A stretch of DNA of 64,000 nucleotides from Pseudomonas putida (GCF_004357765.1 NZ_SMTE01000010.1:1-64000); one strand, 5' to 3'; positions 1-10,785 are shown, numbered from the stretch's first letter. The notes: generated from the sequence alone by a model not told the origin. Numbers and translations are program-made.

Positions 1-50
1 CGCCGATGGTAGTGTGGGGTTTCCCCATGTGAGAGTAGGTCATCGTCAAG
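1..50 (+). rRNA. rrf: 5S ribosomal RNA, 3' part
   Basis: The first 50 bases match the 3' portion of Pseudomonas 5S rRNA, including the conserved stretch GATGGTAGTGTGGGG and the end CATCGTCAAG. The gene begins before the window. It is the last gene of an rRNA operon read on the plus strand, and is followed directly by a strong terminator. Confidence 0.93.
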
Positions 51-61
51 ATTCATTTCGC

Positions 62-99
62 AAAACCCCTATCTGCGCGAGCAGGTAGGGGTTTTGTCT
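62..99 (+). terminator. Rho-independent terminator of the rRNA operon
   Basis: A 15-bp stem (AAAACCCCTATCTGC with its complement, one G-T pair) closes a GCGA tetraloop and is followed by TTTTGTCTTTT. It lies 11 bases after the 5S rRNA end and should end rRNA transcription. Confidence 0.92.
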
Positions 100-184
100 T
101 TTCTGCTCCCACACCGGCACTCATCTCCCACATTGCGAGTCAGAACACTAGAATAGAGCCCACCTGACTACTCAGAACCTCGAG

Positions 185-844
185 ATGCCTGACCCTCTCA
201 CTACCGAAGCCCTGGATGCATTACCGCTCAACGAGCTGGTTGCCTGTCACGAATGCGATCTGCTCCTGCGCAAGCCCGTACTCAATCACGGTGAGAAAGC
301 CCTGTGCCCGCGCTGCGGCTATGAGCTGTACGCTCACCGGCACAATGTGGTCAATCGCAGCCTGGCCTTGGTAATCACGGCATTGCTGCTGTTCGTGCCT
401 GCCAATTTCATGCCCATCATGCAGCTGCACCTGTTGGGGCAGAGCTCGGACGATACCGTCTGGAGCGGTGTGCTTGGCCTGTACAATTCGCAGATGCGCG
501 GCGTGGCGGTGGTGGTGTTCCTGTGCAGCATGGCCATTCCGTTGCTCAAGCTGCTCTGCCAGTTGTTGGTGCTCCTCAGCATCCGTTTGGACATCGGCCG
601 CAGCTACGGGCTGTTGTGTTATCGCATTTATCATCACTTGCGCGACTGGGGCATGCTCGAGGTGTACTTCATGGGCGTTCTGGTCGCCATCGTCAAATTG
701 GTCGACTTGGCCGAGCTGACGGTAGGCCTGGGCCTGTTCTGCTTCATCAGCCTGTTGCTGGTACAGGTCTGGCTCGAGGTGGTGATGTCGCCACACCAGA
801 TCTGGGATGCACTGTCAGGGGAAGATCTACATGCGGGCGATTGA
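185..844 (+). CDS. pqiA: PqiA/LetA-family membrane protein, first half
   Basis: This 219-residue protein belongs to the PqiA (paraquat-inducible A)/YebS family of inner-membrane partners of MCE proteins, which help move lipids between membranes. It opens with a zinc-ribbon-like module (CHEC near residue 21 and CPRC near residue 41) followed by four hydrophobic segments. Family members in E. coli are about 420 residues with two such halves in one chain. Here each half is a separate gene, and this is the first. Its 3' end overlaps the next gene by 14 bases, so the two are surely cotranscribed. The start codon sits 4 bases after a CCTCGAG stretch with no strong Shine-Dalgarno site. Confidence 0.9.
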   Translation: MPDPLTTEALDALPLNELVACHECDLLLRKPVLNHGEKALCPRCGYELYAHRHNVVNRSLALVITALLLFVPANFMPIMQLHLLGQSSDDTVWSGVLGLYNSQMRGVAVVVFLCSMAIPLLKLLCQLLVLLSIRLDIGRSYGLLCYRIYHHLRDWGMLEVYFMGVLVAIVKLVDLAELTVGLGLFCFISLLLVQVWLEVVMSPHQIWDALSGEDLHAGD

Positions 845-1454
845 TGCAGGCATTCTGGTCTGCAATGAGTGCCATGAGCTCAACCGTCAGGTTGACGATG
901 GCCACAAACAGACCTGCACGCGCTGTGGTGCGATCCTCCACGATCGGCGGCCTAACAGCATCGTGCGTACCTGGGCACTGCTGATCACGGCATCGGTTCT
1001 CTACATCCCGGCCAACATATTGCCGATCATGACGGTCAGTACCTTGGGGCAGGGCAGTCCGGACACCATCATGTCCGGGGTGATTACCCTGCTCCAGCAC
1101 GGCATGATTCCCATCGCCGCAGTGGTCTTCATCGCCAGTATCCTGGTGCCGACCTTCAAGCTGGTAGGTATTGGCCTGCTGCTGTATTCGGTGCAGCGAC
1201 GCCAGCCGCTGTCCGCGCGCCAACGGATATGGATGTATCGCTTCATCGAGTTCATCGGGCGTTGGTCGATGCTCGATATCTTCGTCATCGCCATTTTGGT
1301 GGCAGTGGTGAATTTTGGTCGTATCGCCAGCGTCGAAGCCAATTTGGGCGCTGTCGCTTTTGCCAGTGTGGTGATTCTTACAATGCTTGCCGCTTTAACT
1401 TTCGATCCCCGACTGATCTGGGATAACACGGAGTCGGATGACGACCATGAGTGA
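831..1454 (+). CDS. pqiA: PqiA/LetA-family membrane protein, second half
   Basis: This 207-residue paralogue of the preceding protein has the same plan: a zinc-ribbon-like CNEC/CTRC module in the first 35 residues, then four membrane segments. I chose the ATG at 831 because AGGGGAA lies 7-8 bases upstream; an upstream ATG at 807 lies deep inside the previous gene without a ribosome site. It overlaps both neighbours, with its stop 14 bases inside the MCE gene. With the first half it probably makes up the equivalent of one full-length PqiA/LetA membrane subunit. Confidence 0.9.
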   Translation: MRAIDAGILVCNECHELNRQVDDGHKQTCTRCGAILHDRRPNSIVRTWALLITASVLYIPANILPIMTVSTLGQGSPDTIMSGVITLLQHGMIPIAAVVFIASILVPTFKLVGIGLLLYSVQRRQPLSARQRIWMYRFIEFIGRWSMLDIFVIAILVAVVNFGRIASVEANLGAVAFASVVILTMLAALTFDPRLIWDNTESDDDHE

Positions 1455-3747
1455 TGTGCCTACGGCTAAAACCCGCCCTGCTTCGAACTGGTCGGCCATC
1501 TGGATCCTGCCGCTGATCGCGCTGATGATCGGTGGTTGGCTGGCTTGGCAAGCCTACAGTGCTGCCGGCGTCGAGATCGAAGTGCGCTTCGAGACCGGCG
1601 AGGGCATCGTCGCCAACAAGACCGAAGTCATCTACAAAGGCATGCCGGTCGGCAAGGTGAAGTCGCTGGTCCTCGATGATCAAGGCGCCAACCAGGGCGT
1701 GATTGCCACCATCGAGATGAACAAGGCCGCCGATCCGCACCTGACCACTGGCACGCGCTTCTGGCTGGTCAAGCCGAGCGTGACCCTGGCCGGTATCTCA
1801 GGGCTGGAGACGCTGGTCTCGGGTAACTACATCGCGGTCAGTCCTGGAGAGGGCGAGAAGACCAAACGCTTCACGGCACTATCCGAAGCGCCGCCGCTGT
1901 CCGACAGCGAGCCCGGCCTGCACCTGACCCTCAAGGCCGACCGGCTCGGTTCGCTCAATCGCGACAGCCCGGTGTTCTACAAGCAAATCCAGGTCGGTAT
2001 GGTAAAAAGCTACCGGCTGACCGATGACCACGATACCGTCGAGGTCAAGGTATTCATCCAGCCCGAATACGCCAACCTGGTGCGCAAGCACACGCGTTTC
2101 TGGAATGCCAGCGGCATCAGCATCGATGCCAACCTGTCCGGGGTCAAGGTGCGCAGCGAGTCGCTGTCGAGCATCGTCGCCGGAGGTATCGCCTTCGCGA
2201 CCCCCGAATACCGCAAGGACAGCCCGCCCACCGATCCAAGCCTGCCGTTTCGCCTGTATGACGACTTCGACGCCGCCCAGGCCGGGATCCGGGTCAAGGT
2301 CAAGCTCAGTGATTATGAAGGCCTGCAGGCAGGCCGCACGCCAGTCATGTACAAGGGGATTCAGGTCGGTTCGCTGAAGACGCTGAAGATCGAAGACAAC
2401 CTCGGCAGTGCCATGGCCGAACTGACTCTCGACCCCTTGACCGAGGACTATCTGGTCGATGGTGCGCAGTTCTGGGTGGTCAAGCCGTCGATCTCCCTGG
2501 CGGGTATCACTGGCCTCGAGGCCCTGGTGAAGGGTAACTACATTGCCATCCGTCCGGGTGATAAGGGCGCCAAGCCGCAGCGTGAGTTCGAGGCGCGGGC
2601 CAAGGCGCCGCCACTGGACCTCAAGGCTCCAGGTCTGCACCTGGTGCTGTTCGCCGATACCTTGGGTTCGCTGGAGGTCGGTAGCCCGGTCATGTATCGC
2701 CAGGTCAAGGTCGGCAGCGTGCAGAGCTATCAGTTCGCTCGTAACAGCAAGCGCATCCTGATCGGCGTACACATCGAGAAGGAATACGAGAACCTGGTCA
2801 ATGGCTCGTCGCGTTTCTGGAATGTCAGCGGCATTACCCTCACCGGCGGATTGTCGGGTATCAAGATCAAGAGCGAGTCGCTGCAGACCCTGATGGCCGG
2901 CGGTATCGCCTTCGACACGCCGACGCCCAATGTCGCGCTCAAGCGGCGTATCCCGCGTTTCCGTCTGATGGAGAGCCTCGAAGAGGTGAACCGTAGCGGC
3001 ACATTGGTGACCATCCGTGTCGATCGTGCCGATGGTCTCAAACCGGGCACCCCCATCCGCTTCAAGGGGCTGGACGTGGGCAGTGTCGAAAGCGTCGATC
3101 TGACCAAAGACCTACAGGCCGTATTGCTGCGGGCACGTATTACCGAAGCGGCGGATCGTATCGCCCGGGTTGGCACGCAATTCTGGGTGGTCAAGCCGGC
3201 CCTCGGCCTGGTGCGGACCGAGAACCTCGACACCCTGATCGGCGGCCAATACCTGGAAGTGCAGCCGGCGGCCAAGGACAGAGGCCCGCAACGTGACTTC
3301 ATTGCCCTGGCCGAAGCGCCGGAAGTGATCGGTCCCGAAGTCGGTCTGCCCTTGACCCTGAGCGCGCTGCGACGCGGTTCGATCAAGCCAGGGGTTCCGG
3401 TGACCTACCGCGAGGTGGCGGTGGGCAAGGTGACTGGCTTCGAGCTGGGCCAGACCGCCGATCGGGTGCTCATCCACATCCTCATCGAGCCCCGCTACGC
3501 GGCGCTGGTACGCGGTGGCAGCCGATTCTGGAACAGCAGTGGTTTCGGCTTCGATTGGGGCTTGTTCAAGGGCGCCACGGTGCGCACGGAGTCGCTGGAG
3601 ACGTTGATCGACGGTGGCATCGCCTTTGCCACGCCCGAGGGCGAGCAGATGGGCAACCCGGCGCGTCCGCAGCAGACTTTCGCCCTGTTCGACAAGCCAG
3701 AAGAGACCTGGCTGCAATGGGCGCCGAAGATCCCGCTCGGAAAATGA
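1438..3747 (+). CDS. pqiB: PqiB/LetB-like protein with six MCE domains
   Basis: This 769-residue protein has one N-terminal membrane anchor (about residues 17-38) and a periplasmic part with six MCE repeats. Each repeat starts with a pattern like G-h-x-V-x-h and contains a VGxVxS-like turn (for example MPVGKVKSL and IQVGSLKTL). MCE proteins stack into tubes that carry lipids across the periplasm. E. coli PqiB has three MCE domains and LetB (YebT) seven; six places this one nearer LetB. The ATG at 1438 is 4 bases after GGAG; an ATG at 1447 is possible. No PqiC lipoprotein gene follows. Confidence 0.9.
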   Translation: MTTMSDVPTAKTRPASNWSAIWILPLIALMIGGWLAWQAYSAAGVEIEVRFETGEGIVANKTEVIYKGMPVGKVKSLVLDDQGANQGVIATIEMNKAADPHLTTGTRFWLVKPSVTLAGISGLETLVSGNYIAVSPGEGEKTKRFTALSEAPPLSDSEPGLHLTLKADRLGSLNRDSPVFYKQIQVGMVKSYRLTDDHDTVEVKVFIQPEYANLVRKHTRFWNASGISIDANLSGVKVRSESLSSIVAGGIAFATPEYRKDSPPTDPSLPFRLYDDFDAAQAGIRVKVKLSDYEGLQAGRTPVMYKGIQVGSLKTLKIEDNLGSAMAELTLDPLTEDYLVDGAQFWVVKPSISLAGITGLEALVKGNYIAIRPGDKGAKPQREFEARAKAPPLDLKAPGLHLVLFADTLGSLEVGSPVMYRQVKVGSVQSYQFARNSKRILIGVHIEKEYENLVNGSSRFWNVSGITLTGGLSGIKIKSESLQTLMAGGIAFDTPTPNVALKRRIPRFRLMESLEEVNRSGTLVTIRVDRADGLKPGTPIRFKGLDVGSVESVDLTKDLQAVLLRARITEAADRIARVGTQFWVVKPALGLVRTENLDTLIGGQYLEVQPAAKDRGPQRDFIALAEAPEVIGPEVGLPLTLSALRRGSIKPGVPVTYREVAVGKVTGFELGQTADRVLIHILIEPRYAALVRGGSRFWNSSGFGFDWGLFKGATVRTESLETLIDGGIAFATPEGEQMGNPARPQQTFALFDKPEETWLQWAPKIPLGK

Positions 3748-3755
3748 AGAATGGA

Positions 3756-3777
3756 GGGGTCGCGATGCAGCGGCCCC
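3756..3777 (+). terminator. GC-rich hairpin after pqiB
   Basis: GGGGTCGC and GCGGCCCC form an 8-bp stem with one G-T pair, 9 bases after the pqiB stop. There is no T run, so it may be a pause or processing site and not a full terminator; the bidirectional terminator 50 bases on could do the work. Confidence 0.4.
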
Positions 3778-3825
3778 CCGTTCTGCCGGTTCAAGGTCGT
3801 GGCAGGCTACTCAAATCGCAGGCAA

Positions 3826-3853
3826 TAAAAAACCGACCCTAGGGTCGGTTTTT
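3826..3853 (-). terminator. rpsT terminator, probably bidirectional
   Basis: The palindrome AAAAACCGACCCT/AGGGTCGGTTTTT is perfect and has A and T tracts on both sides. It lies 15 bases after the rpsT stop on the minus strand and can also end pqi transcription on the plus strand. Confidence 0.9.
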
Positions 3854-3868
3854 CGACAAGAACGTCGC

Positions 3869-4147
3869 TTAGGCAGCTGCAGCTTCTTTCAGCGCCTTGA
3901 TGTGGCCATTCAGACGGCCTTTGTGGCGAGCAGCTTTGTTCTTGTGGATGATGCCCTTGTCGGCCATACGGTCGATTACAGGCACAGCCAGAACGTAAGC
4001 GGCTTGCGCTTTGTCGGCGTCTTTTGCGTCGATGGCTTTGACTACATTCTTGATGTAGGTGCGGACCATGGAACGCAGGCTGGCGTTGTGGCTGCGACGC
4101 TTCTCAGCCTGTTTTGCACGTTTCTTGGCGGAAGGTGTGTTGGCCAC
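3869..4147 (-). CDS. rpsT: 30S ribosomal protein S20
   Basis: The 92-residue, very basic, helical protein matches bacterial S20 over its full length ([18 protein letters not shown] start; [16 protein letters not shown] near the end). It binds 16S rRNA in the small subunit. The start codon is GTG, with GAGGAG 7 bases upstream. A non-ATG start fits the family: E. coli rpsT starts with UUG as part of autogenous translational control. It is divergent from murJ, as is usual in gammaproteobacteria, with a 250-base shared promoter region. Confidence 0.97.
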   Translation of the reverse strand: MANTPSAKKRAKQAEKRRSHNASLRSMVRTYIKNVVKAIDAKDADKAQAAYVLAVPVIDRMADKGIIHKNKAARHKGRLNGHIKALKEAAAA

Positions 4148-4397
4148 CGTCGAGCTCCTCGAAAGACTTTAGGTAAATAGCAAACAAAATAGGCCGCGAA
4201 TCATGCCGATGAGTCGGGCGGATGTCAAGGCCACCTGCAGGGATCCGCTGAGCGGTGGGTCTGCGCGCCGGAAAGATTCCTTTCTGCCGCGTGACCTGTA
4301 AACTCGGGAATTTTTGGTTCCCCTGCGAAGGCGCGGGAGTATCGCACATTCGGGCGCGCTCTGGCAGCGTCCTCTGCCATTGGCGTGAAACTTTTCG

Positions 4398-5936
4398 ATG
4401 AACCTGCTCAAATCCCTGGCTGCGGTCAGCTCCATCACCATGATTTCGCGGGTGCTGGGCTTCGTGCGCGACACCATCCTGGCGCGCATCTTCGGTGCCG
4501 GTATCGCCACCGACGCCTTCTTCATTGCCTTCAAGCTGCCCAACCTGTTGCGCAGGATCTTCGCCGAGGGCGCCTTCTCCCAGGCCTTCGTGCCGATCCT
4601 GGCCGAATACAAGACCCAGCAGGGCGAGGAGGCCACCCGGACCTTCATCGCCTACGTCAGTGGCCTGCTGACCCTGGTACTGGCCCTGGTCACCGCCGTT
4701 GGCATCCTGGCTGCCCCCTGGGTGGTCTGGGTCACCGCGCCCGGTTTCGTCGACAGCGCCGAGAAGTACGACCTGACCACTGCCCTGCTGCGGGTGACGT
4801 TTCCTTATATATTGCTGATCTCGCTGTCATCGCTGGTGGGCGCGATCCTCAATACCTGGAACCGCTTCTCGGTACCGGCGTTCACCCCGACCCTGCTCAA
4901 CGTGGCGATGATCGGCTTCGCCCTGTTCGTCACCCCTTACTGCGACCCACCGATCATGGCACTGGCCTGGGGCGTGCTGGCCGGCGGCCTGGCGCAGTTG
5001 CTGTACCAACTGCCAGCGCTGAAAAAGATCGGCATGCTCGTGCTGCCCCGGGTCAACCTGCGCGACACCGGCGTATGGCGTGTGCTCAAGCAGATGCTGC
5101 CGGCGATCCTCGGCGTTTCGGTCAGCCAGATCTCGCTGATCATCAACACCATCTTCGCTTCGTTCCTGGTAGCCGGTTCGGTGTCCTGGATGTACTACGC
5201 CGACCGCCTCATGGAGCTGCCTTCTGGTGTGCTCGGCGTGGCCTTGGGCACCATTCTGCTGCCGACCCTGGCCAAGACCTACGCCAGCAAGGACCGCGAA
5301 GAGTATTCGCGGATCCTCGACTGGGGCCTGCGCCTGTGCTTCCTTCTGGTGCTGCCGTGTGCCCTGGCCCTGGCCATTCTCGCCGAGCCGCTGACCGTCA
5401 GCCTGTTCCAGTACGGCAAGTTCAGCGCCACCGATGCGCTCATGACCCAGCGTGCGCTGGTAGCCTATTCCGTCGGCCTGATGGCGATCATTCTGGTCAA
5501 GGTACTGGCCCCGGGCTTCTATGCGCAGCAGAATATCCGCACGCCCGTACGGATCGCGATCTTCACCCTGGTCTGCACCCAGCTGTTCAACCTGGCCCTG
5601 ATCGGCCCGCTCAAGCATGCCGGTCTGGCGCTGGCGATCAGCCTCGGCGCCTGTCTCAACGCCGGGCTGTTGTATTGGAAGCTGCGCAGCCAGCAGCTGT
5701 TCCAGCCGCAACCGGGATGGACGATGTTCCTGGCCAAGCTGGTGCTGGCCGTGGCGCTGATGTCCGCCGTGCTGCTGCTGGGCATGCACTACATGCCGGC
5801 CTGGGCGCAGGGGCACATGCTCGAGCGCTTCCTGCGCCTGGGTGGGTTGATTCTGGCGGGCGTGGTGACGTACTTCGGTTGCCTGTATCTGTGCGGTTTC
5901 CGTCCGCGGCATTTCGCCCGCCGGGCCCTGCATTGA
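4398..5936 (+). CDS. murJ: Lipid II flippase MurJ (MviN)
   Basis: The 512-residue, largely hydrophobic protein is a MOP-superfamily transporter with about 14 membrane helices. It flips lipid II to the periplasmic side for peptidoglycan synthesis. The N-terminal pattern [19 protein letters not shown] and the following [19 protein letters not shown] block are hallmarks of MurJ. It is followed 118 bases later by ribF, the usual neighbour. A longer ORF in another frame over the same bases is a shadow of this gene. Confidence 0.96.
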   Translation: MNLLKSLAAVSSITMISRVLGFVRDTILARIFGAGIATDAFFIAFKLPNLLRRIFAEGAFSQAFVPILAEYKTQQGEEATRTFIAYVSGLLTLVLALVTAVGILAAPWVVWVTAPGFVDSAEKYDLTTALLRVTFPYILLISLSSLVGAILNTWNRFSVPAFTPTLLNVAMIGFALFVTPYCDPPIMALAWGVLAGGLAQLLYQLPALKKIGMLVLPRVNLRDTGVWRVLKQMLPAILGVSVSQISLIINTIFASFLVAGSVSWMYYADRLMELPSGVLGVALGTILLPTLAKTYASKDREEYSRILDWGLRLCFLLVLPCALALAILAEPLTVSLFQYGKFSATDALMTQRALVAYSVGLMAIILVKVLAPGFYAQQNIRTPVRIAIFTLVCTQLFNLALIGPLKHAGLALAISLGACLNAGLLYWKLRSQQLFQPQPGWTMFLAKLVLAVALMSAVLLLGMHYMPAWAQGHMLERFLRLGGLILAGVVTYFGCLYLCGFRPRHFARRALH

Positions 5937-6020
5937 TAGAGCAGGGCGGCCAAGCGTCGGTTTTTCGCATTCCATACCGCCCCTGGGCGCTGGCGCCTGT
6001 CGCCGACGCCCCGGTGTGGT

Positions 6021-6026
6021 TATAAT
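6021..6026 (+). promoter_or_regulatory. Candidate -10 box for ribF-ileS-lspA-fkpB-ispH
   Basis: A perfect TATAAT lies 29 bases before the ribF ATG in otherwise GC-rich DNA. I do not see a clear -35 box at 17 bases. If used, the transcript would start close to the ribF start codon and drive the whole downstream block. Confidence 0.5.
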
Positions 6027-6054
6027 CGGCCACTTTATGAGCAAGAAGCGCGTT

Positions 6055-7005
6055 ATGCAGCTGGTTCGAGGTCTTCACAACCTGCGCCCCGAGCACCGGG
6101 GCTGTGTCGCCACCATTGGCAACTTCGACGGAGTACATCGAGGCCACCAGGCAATCCTGGCGCGTCTGCGCGAGCGCGGCCAGGCGCTGGGCCTGCCGAC
6201 CTGCGTGGTGATCTTCGAGCCGCAGCCGCGTGAGTATTTCGCCCCGGACACCGCGCCCGCCCGCCTGGCGCGTCTGCGCGACAAGATCGAGTTGCTGGCC
6301 GCCGAAGGCATCGATCGGGTCTTGTGCCTGGCGTTCAACCAGCGCCTGAGCAAGCTCAGCGCCGACGCCTTCGTCAAGACGATCCTGGTCGACGGCCTCG
6401 GCGTGCGCCACCTCGAGGTGGGCGACGACTTCCGCTTCGGTTGCGACCGCGCCGGCGACTTCGCCTTCCTGGTCGCGGCCGGCCAGCAGTACGGGTTTAG
6501 CGTCGAGGCGGCCAACACGGTGATCCAGGACGGCCTGCGGGTCAGCAGCACTGAAATACGCAAGGCCCTGGCAAGCGCCGACTTCGAACTCGCCGAGCAC
6601 CTGCTGGGGCGTCCCTACAGCATCACCGGGCGCGTGCTGCATGGCCAGAAGCTGGCCCGCCAGCTCGGTACGCCTACCGCCAACATCCAGCTCAAGCGTC
6701 GCCGCGTGCCGCTGTCCGGGGTCTACCTGGCCAGCATCGAGATCGACGGCAAGGCCTGGCCGGGCGTGGGCAACATCGGCGTGCGCCCCACCGTGAATGG
6801 TGACGGGCGCCCGCACCTCGAAATTCATCTACTGGATTATGCCGGCGATCTCTATGGCCGGCGCCTGACGGTGGAGTTCCACCACAAGCTGCGTGAAGAG
6901 CAGCGTTTCGCCTCCCTGGAGGCGCTGAAGTCGGCGATCGACGCGGACATCGCCGCCGCACGTGCACATTGGCACGCTCAACCGCTAACGAAGAGCCTGA
7001 AATGA
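6055..7005 (+). CDS. ribF: Bifunctional riboflavin kinase/FAD synthetase
   Basis: The 316-residue enzyme makes FMN from riboflavin and then FAD. The N-terminal FMN adenylyltransferase domain has [11 protein letters not shown] (residues 22-32) with the nucleotide-binding HRGH. The C-terminal kinase domain starts near residue 185 ([10 protein letters not shown]) and has the GTPTANI motif. Two further start codons in frame (GTG 6016, ATG 6037) exist, but the protein from ATG 6055 ([10 protein letters not shown]) matches the family N terminus. The stop overlaps the ileS start (ATGA), so the two are translationally coupled. Confidence 0.95.
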   Translation: MQLVRGLHNLRPEHRGCVATIGNFDGVHRGHQAILARLRERGQALGLPTCVVIFEPQPREYFAPDTAPARLARLRDKIELLAAEGIDRVLCLAFNQRLSKLSADAFVKTILVDGLGVRHLEVGDDFRFGCDRAGDFAFLVAAGQQYGFSVEAANTVIQDGLRVSSTEIRKALASADFELAEHLLGRPYSITGRVLHGQKLARQLGTPTANIQLKRRRVPLSGVYLASIEIDGKAWPGVGNIGVRPTVNGDGRPHLEIHLLDYAGDLYGRRLTVEFHHKLREEQRFASLEALKSAIDADIAAARAHWHAQPLTKSLK

Positions 7006-9833
7006 CCGACTACAAAGCCACGCTAAACCTTCCGGACACCGCCTTCCCCATGAAGGCCGGCCTGCCTCAGCGCGAACCGCAGATCCTGCAGCGCTGGGAC
7101 AGCATTGGCCTGTACCAGAAGCTGCGCGAAATTGGCAAGGATCGTCCCAAGTTCGTCCTGCACGACGGCCCGCCCTATGCCAACGGCAAGATTCACATCG
7201 GTCACGCACTGAACAAGATCCTCAAGGACATGATCGTCCGCTCCAAGACCTTGTCCGGCTTCGACGCCCCTTACGTGCCGGGCTGGGACTGCCACGGCCT
7301 GCCGATCGAACACAAGGTCGAGGTCACCCATGGCAAGCACCTGACCGCCGACCGTACCCGCGAGCTGTGCCGCGAGTACGCTGCCGAGCAGATCGAAGGG
7401 CAGAAGACCGAATTCATCCGCCTGGGCGTGCTGGGTGACTGGGACAACCCCTACAAGACCATGAACTTCGCCAACGAAGCCGGTGAAATCCGCGCCCTGG
7501 CCGAGATGGTCAAGCAAGGCTTCGTGTTCAAGGGGCTCAAGCCCGTCAACTGGTGCTTCGATTGCGGTTCGGCCCTGGCCGAAGCCGAGGTCGAGTATGC
7601 CGACAAGAAATCCCAGACCATCGACGTCGCTTTCCCGGTCGCCGACGATGCCAAGCTCGCCGCCGCCTTCGGTCTGGCCGAGCTGGCCAAACCGGCTGCC
7701 ATCGTGATCTGGACCACCACCCCGTGGACCATCCCGGCCAACCAGGCGTTGAACATCCACCCGGAGTTCCAGTACGCCCTGGTCGATACCGGCGAGCGCC
7801 TGCTGGTGCTGGCCGAAGAGTTGGTCGAGTCGTGCCTCAAGCGCTACAACCTGGAAGGATCGGTAATCGCCACCGCGCCGGGTTCGGCCTTGGAGCTGGT
7901 CAACTTCCGCCACCCGTTCTACGACCGCCTGTCGCCGGTGTACCTGGCCGACTACGTCGAGCTGGGCGCCGGTACCGGCGTGGTCCACTCCGCACCTGCC
8001 TACGGTGAAGACGACTTCGTCACCTGCAAACGCTACGGCATGGTCAACGACGACATCCTCACCCCGGTGCAGAGCAACGGCGTGTACGTCGAGTCGCTGC
8101 CGTTCTTCGGCGGCCAGTTCATCTGGAAGGCCAACCCGGCCATCGTCGACAAGCTGAGCGAAGTCGGCGCGCTGATGCATACCGAAACCATCAGCCACAG
8201 CTACATGCACTGCTGGCGCCACAAGACCCCGCTGATCTACCGCGCCACCGCGCAGTGGTTCGTCGGCATGGACAAGCAGCCGAGCACCGGCGAGCCGCTG
8301 CGCGAGCGTGCCCTCAAGGCCATCGAGGACACCAAGTTCGTCCCGGCCTGGGGCCAGGCGCGCCTGCACTCGATGATCGCCAACCGCCCGGACTGGTGCA
8401 TTTCGCGTCAGCGCAACTGGGGCGTGCCGATCCCGTTCTTCCTCGACAAGCAGACCGGTGAGCTGCACCCTCGCACCGTCGAGCTGATGGAAGAAGTGGC
8501 CAAGCGCGTCGAGCAAGAGGGCATCGAAGCCTGGTTCAAGCTCGACGCCAGCGAACTGCTTGGTGACGAAGCCGATCAGTACGAGAAGATCGCCGACACC
8601 CTGGACGTGTGGTTCGACTCCGGGACCACCCACTGGCACGTGCTGCGTGGTTCCCACGACATCGGTCACGCCACCGGCCCGCGCGCCGACCTGTACCTGG
8701 AAGGCTCCGACCAGCACCGCGGCTGGTTCCACTCATCCTTGCTGACCGGCTGCGCCATCGACGGTCATGCGCCGTACCGCGAACTGCTGACCCACGGCTT
8801 CACCGTGGATGAAAGCGGCCGCAAGATGTCCAAGTCGCTGGGCAATACCATCGAGCCGGAAAAGGTCAACAACACCCTCGGCGCCGACATCCTGCGCCTG
8901 TGGGTCGCCGCCACCGACTACTCCGGTGAGATGGCCGTGTCCGAGCAGATCCTCCAGCGTAGCGCCGACGCCTACCGGCGTATCCGCAACACTGCGCGCT
9001 TCCTGCTTTCCAACCTGTCCGGCTTCGACCCGGCCCGCGACCTGCTGGCTCCAGAGGACATGCTGGCGCTGGACCGCTGGGCGGTCGACCGCACCCTGCT
9101 GCTGCAGCGCGAGCTGGAAGAGCACTACAGCGAGTACCGTTTCTGGAACGTCTACTCGAAGGTCCACAACTTCTGCGTCCAGGAGCTGGGCGGCTTCTAC
9201 CTCGACATCATCAAGGACCGCCAGTACACCACCGGTGCCAACAGCGTCGCCCGTCGTTCCTGCCAGACCGCGCTGTACCACATCAGCGAGGCGCTGGTGC
9301 GTTGGATCGCGCCGATCCTGGCGTTCACCGCCGATGAGATCTGGCAGTACCTGCCGGGCGAGCGCAACGAGTCGGTCATGCTCAACGGCTGGTACCAGGG
9401 CCTGACCGAGCTGCCTGAAGGCATCGAGCTGGATCGCGCTTACTGGGACCGCGTCATGGCGGTCAAGGCTGCGGTGAACAAGGAGCTGGAGAACCAGCGC
9501 AGCGCCAAGGTCATTGGCGGCAACCTGCAGGCCGAAGTCACCCTGTTCGCCGAGGAAGGCCTGAGCGCCGACCTGAACAAGCTGGGCGACGAACTGCGGT
9601 TCGTGCTGATCACCTCGGCTGCCAGCGTAGTGCCGTTCGTGCAGGCTCCAGCGGATGCCGTGGCCACCGAAGTCGAAGGCCTCAAGCTGCAGGTGGTCAA
9701 GTCCGGCTATGCCAAGTGCGGCCGTTGCTGGCACTTCCGCGCCGACGTCGGCAGCCATCCGGAGCACCCGGAAATCTGCTCCCGTTGCGTCGACAACCTG
9801 AGCGGCTCCGGTGAGGTGCGCCACTATGCCTAA
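7002..9833 (+). CDS. ileS: Isoleucyl-tRNA synthetase
   Basis: The 943-residue class I synthetase charges tRNA-Ile. HIGH is at residues 65-68 and KMSKS at 608-612; the long CP1 editing insertion lies between them. The C-terminal zinc module (CGRC ... CSRC) is near residues 906-930. Length fits the bacterial type (E. coli 938). The start at 7002 overlaps the ribF stop; a GTG-led extension upstream lies inside ribF and is not used. It overlaps lspA by 8 bases. Confidence 0.97.
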   Translation: MTDYKATLNLPDTAFPMKAGLPQREPQILQRWDSIGLYQKLREIGKDRPKFVLHDGPPYANGKIHIGHALNKILKDMIVRSKTLSGFDAPYVPGWDCHGLPIEHKVEVTHGKHLTADRTRELCREYAAEQIEGQKTEFIRLGVLGDWDNPYKTMNFANEAGEIRALAEMVKQGFVFKGLKPVNWCFDCGSALAEAEVEYADKKSQTIDVAFPVADDAKLAAAFGLAELAKPAAIVIWTTTPWTIPANQALNIHPEFQYALVDTGERLLVLAEELVESCLKRYNLEGSVIATAPGSALELVNFRHPFYDRLSPVYLADYVELGAGTGVVHSAPAYGEDDFVTCKRYGMVNDDILTPVQSNGVYVESLPFFGGQFIWKANPAIVDKLSEVGALMHTETISHSYMHCWRHKTPLIYRATAQWFVGMDKQPSTGEPLRERALKAIEDTKFVPAWGQARLHSMIANRPDWCISRQRNWGVPIPFFLDKQTGELHPRTVELMEEVAKRVEQEGIEAWFKLDASELLGDEADQYEKIADTLDVWFDSGTTHWHVLRGSHDIGHATGPRADLYLEGSDQHRGWFHSSLLTGCAIDGHAPYRELLTHGFTVDESGRKMSKSLGNTIEPEKVNNTLGADILRLWVAATDYSGEMAVSEQILQRSADAYRRIRNTARFLLSNLSGFDPARDLLAPEDMLALDRWAVDRTLLLQRELEEHYSEYRFWNVYSKVHNFCVQELGGFYLDIIKDRQYTTGANSVARRSCQTALYHISEALVRWIAPILAFTADEIWQYLPGERNESVMLNGWYQGLTELPEGIELDRAYWDRVMAVKAAVNKELENQRSAKVIGGNLQAEVTLFAEEGLSADLNKLGDELRFVLITSAASVVPFVQAPADAVATEVEGLKLQVVKSGYAKCGRCWHFRADVGSHPEHPEICSRCVDNLSGSGEVRHYA

Positions 9834-10341
9834 CCCCTCGGCGGGGCGCTTCGGGCGCCTTCCATGGCTGTGGCTGAGCCTGGTGGTACTGGTCCTCGAC
9901 CAGGCCACCAAGCTGTATTTCAACAACGCCCTGACCATGTATCAGCAGATCGTGGTCATTCCCGACTACTTCAGCTGGACTCTGGCCTACAACACCGGCG
10001 CCGCCTTCAGTTTCCTGGCCGATGGCGCCGGCTGGCAGCGCTGGCTGTTCGCCTTGATCGCCGTGGTGGTCAGTGCCGTGCTGGTGGTCTGGCTCAAGCG
10101 CCTGGGGCGCGGCGAGACCTGGCTGGCCGTGGCCCTGGCGTTGGTGCTGGGTGGCGCGATCGGTAACCTGTACGACCGTATCGTGCTGGGCCATGTGGTC
10201 GACTTCATCCTGGTGCACTGGCAGAACCGCCATTACTTCCCGGCCTTCAATCTGGCCGACAGCGCCATCACCGTCGGTGCGGTGATGCTGGCGCTGGATA
10301 TGTTCAAGAGCAAGAAGTCGGAGGATCCTGTCCATGACTGA
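9826..10341 (+). CDS. lspA: Lipoprotein signal peptidase II
   Basis: The 171-residue inner-membrane aspartyl protease has four hydrophobic segments and cleaves prolipoprotein signal peptides before the lipid-modified Cys. The two catalytic aspartates are visible as D126 (HVVDFI) and D145 (FNLADSAI), together with the conserved DQATK motif near the N terminus. The ATG at 9826 is inside the ileS stop region, and its end overlaps fkpB. The ileS-lspA-fkpB-ispH order is the classic gammaproteobacterial one. Confidence 0.96.
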   Translation: MPNPSAGRFGRLPWLWLSLVVLVLDQATKLYFNNALTMYQQIVVIPDYFSWTLAYNTGAAFSFLADGAGWQRWLFALIAVVVSAVLVVWLKRLGRGETWLAVALALVLGGAIGNLYDRIVLGHVVDFILVHWQNRHYFPAFNLADSAITVGAVMLALDMFKSKKSEDPVHD

Positions 10342-10771
10342 CACCCGTATCGGCCAGAACACCGAAGTGACCCTGCACTTCGCCCTGCACCTGGAAAACG
10401 GTGACACTGTCGACAGCACCTTCGACAAGACGCCGGCCACCTTCAAGGCCGGCGACGGCAACCTGCTGCCGGGCTTCGAGAACGCGCTGTTCGGCTTCAA
10501 GGCCGGCGACAAGCGCAACGTGGTAGTGGCTCCCGAGAACGCCTTCGGCCAGCCCAACCCACAGAACGTACAGACCATGCCGCGGTCCCAGTTCGAGGGC
10601 ATGGAGTTGTCCGAAGGGCTGCTGATCATCTTCAACGACGCCGCCAACACCGAGCTGCCAGGTGTGGTCAAAGCGTTCGACGACGATCAGGTGACCATCG
10701 ACTTCAATCACCCACTGGCTGGCAAGACCCTGACCTTCGAGGTGGAGATCCTCGAGGTGAAGGCCCTGTAA
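10334..10771 (+). CDS. fkpB: FKBP-type peptidyl-prolyl isomerase (SlpA-like)
   Basis: The 145-residue FKBP of the SlyD/SlpA subgroup has the core [19 protein letters not shown], the [13 protein letters not shown] loop and the inserted IF-like domain ([18 protein letters not shown]). It is predicted to be cytoplasmic, catalysing proline cis-trans isomerisation and chaperoning. It overlaps lspA by 8 bases and is 14 bases before ispH. Confidence 0.93.
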   Translation: MTDTRIGQNTEVTLHFALHLENGDTVDSTFDKTPATFKAGDGNLLPGFENALFGFKAGDKRNVVVAPENAFGQPNPQNVQTMPRSQFEGMELSEGLLIIFNDAANTELPGVVKAFDDDQVTIDFNHPLAGKTLTFEVEILEVKAL

Positions 10772-10785
10772 GCCTGGAGCCGAGC

